A stretch of 64,000 bases of DNA from Simmondsia chinensis (Eukaryota > Streptophyta > Magnoliopsida > Caryophyllales > Simmondsiaceae), in the NCBI GenBank assembly GCA_018398585.1, contig JAGTTD010000022.1, positions 12,005,501 to 12,069,500 on the forward strand, given 5' to 3'. The notes beneath the pieces are model-generated. The model made no database searches, had not been told where the DNA came from, and was given only the letters and a program-made list of their open reading frames with translations. The position numbers and the translations under genes were made by a program. Shown one piece after another: positions 63,752-64,000 of this stretch (the first letter of the stretch is position 1; every line of letters begins with the position of its first letter).

Positions 63752-64000
63752 TTTCTTCAGTATTCTAAAATTTGAGCATTTATCATGTAAATACTCTGTT
63801 ATTTTATTATATACAATGAGGTGTCATGAGATAAGAAATTTTATCACTTGCGTATATACTGTGTCAAAATCTGGTGAATTGACATTAAAATTCAGGTAAT
63901 TTCTGCCAAAAAATTGATGTAATATAAATATCATATTATCAAAAAATTGTCCACTTTCTAACAAAAATTACTTATATATTATCAAAAAAAATGTCATATT
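63752..64000. repeat. Partial long-TIR MITE, cut by the window end
   Basis: The start (GAGCATTTATCATGTAAATACTC..ATTATATACAATGAGGTGTCATGAG) matches the left arm of the MITE family at 22356 and 32476. The right arm is beyond the window. Confidence 0.5.

Overview
The window is nuclear DNA of a flowering plant, probably a eudicot. It contains one host gene split by long introns with GT-AG borders, AT-rich intergenic DNA, SINE and MITE fossils, and dense nested Ty1/copia and Ty3/gypsy LTR retrotransposons. Nothing prokaryotic is present: no operons, CRISPR arrays or phage. I cannot name the species.

The only host gene I can support is a thermospermine synthase (ACAULIS5/ACL5 type), plus strand, ten exons from 20253 to 38266. 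The exons join in frame to 330 codons plus a TAA stop, with GT-AG borders throughout, so the gene looks intact. The locus is about 18 kb for a 1 kb coding sequence because transposons fill the introns. Intron 1 holds a hAT-type MITE (8-bp target duplication) with a second long-TIR MITE inside it. Intron 2 holds a complete but decayed antisense Ty1/copia element (24166-29707). Intron 4 holds a long-TIR MITE carrying a SINE, then a probable solo LTR with a tandem array.

Layout. 290-6604: CRM-like Ty3/gypsy element (plus) with a second gypsy element (1876-5421, TSD CAAAC) nested in its protease. 6605-10863: AT-rich DNA with SINE debris and a 705-bp TG..CA insertion flanked by TAACT. 10864-16572: GC-rich non-autonomous gypsy element (minus) whose long frame joins a gag-type zinc knuckle to a chromodomain remnant through repetitive low-complexity protein, with no reverse transcriptase or integrase seen. 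16760-17936: inverted second copies of the repeats at 9.8-10.7 kb. 20141-38266: the ACL5 gene. 38575 to about 58260: one old copia element (minus) broken by three LTR retrotransposons: a CRM-type chromovirus (39888-44937), another chromovirus (45204-50413) and a Tat-type non-coding element with tandem arrays (52978-58018). 59023-59471: solo LTR. 60578-61065: GC-rich hAT-like MITE. 62113-63047: very young 935-bp mini LTR element (TSD GTAGG) that keeps only an RNase H domain.

The gene product makes thermospermine, a polyamine that restrains xylem differentiation in plants. The other features are parasitic and mostly dead. The most unusual objects are the gag-to-chromodomain element at 10.9-16.6 kb and the 935-bp RNase H-only element.
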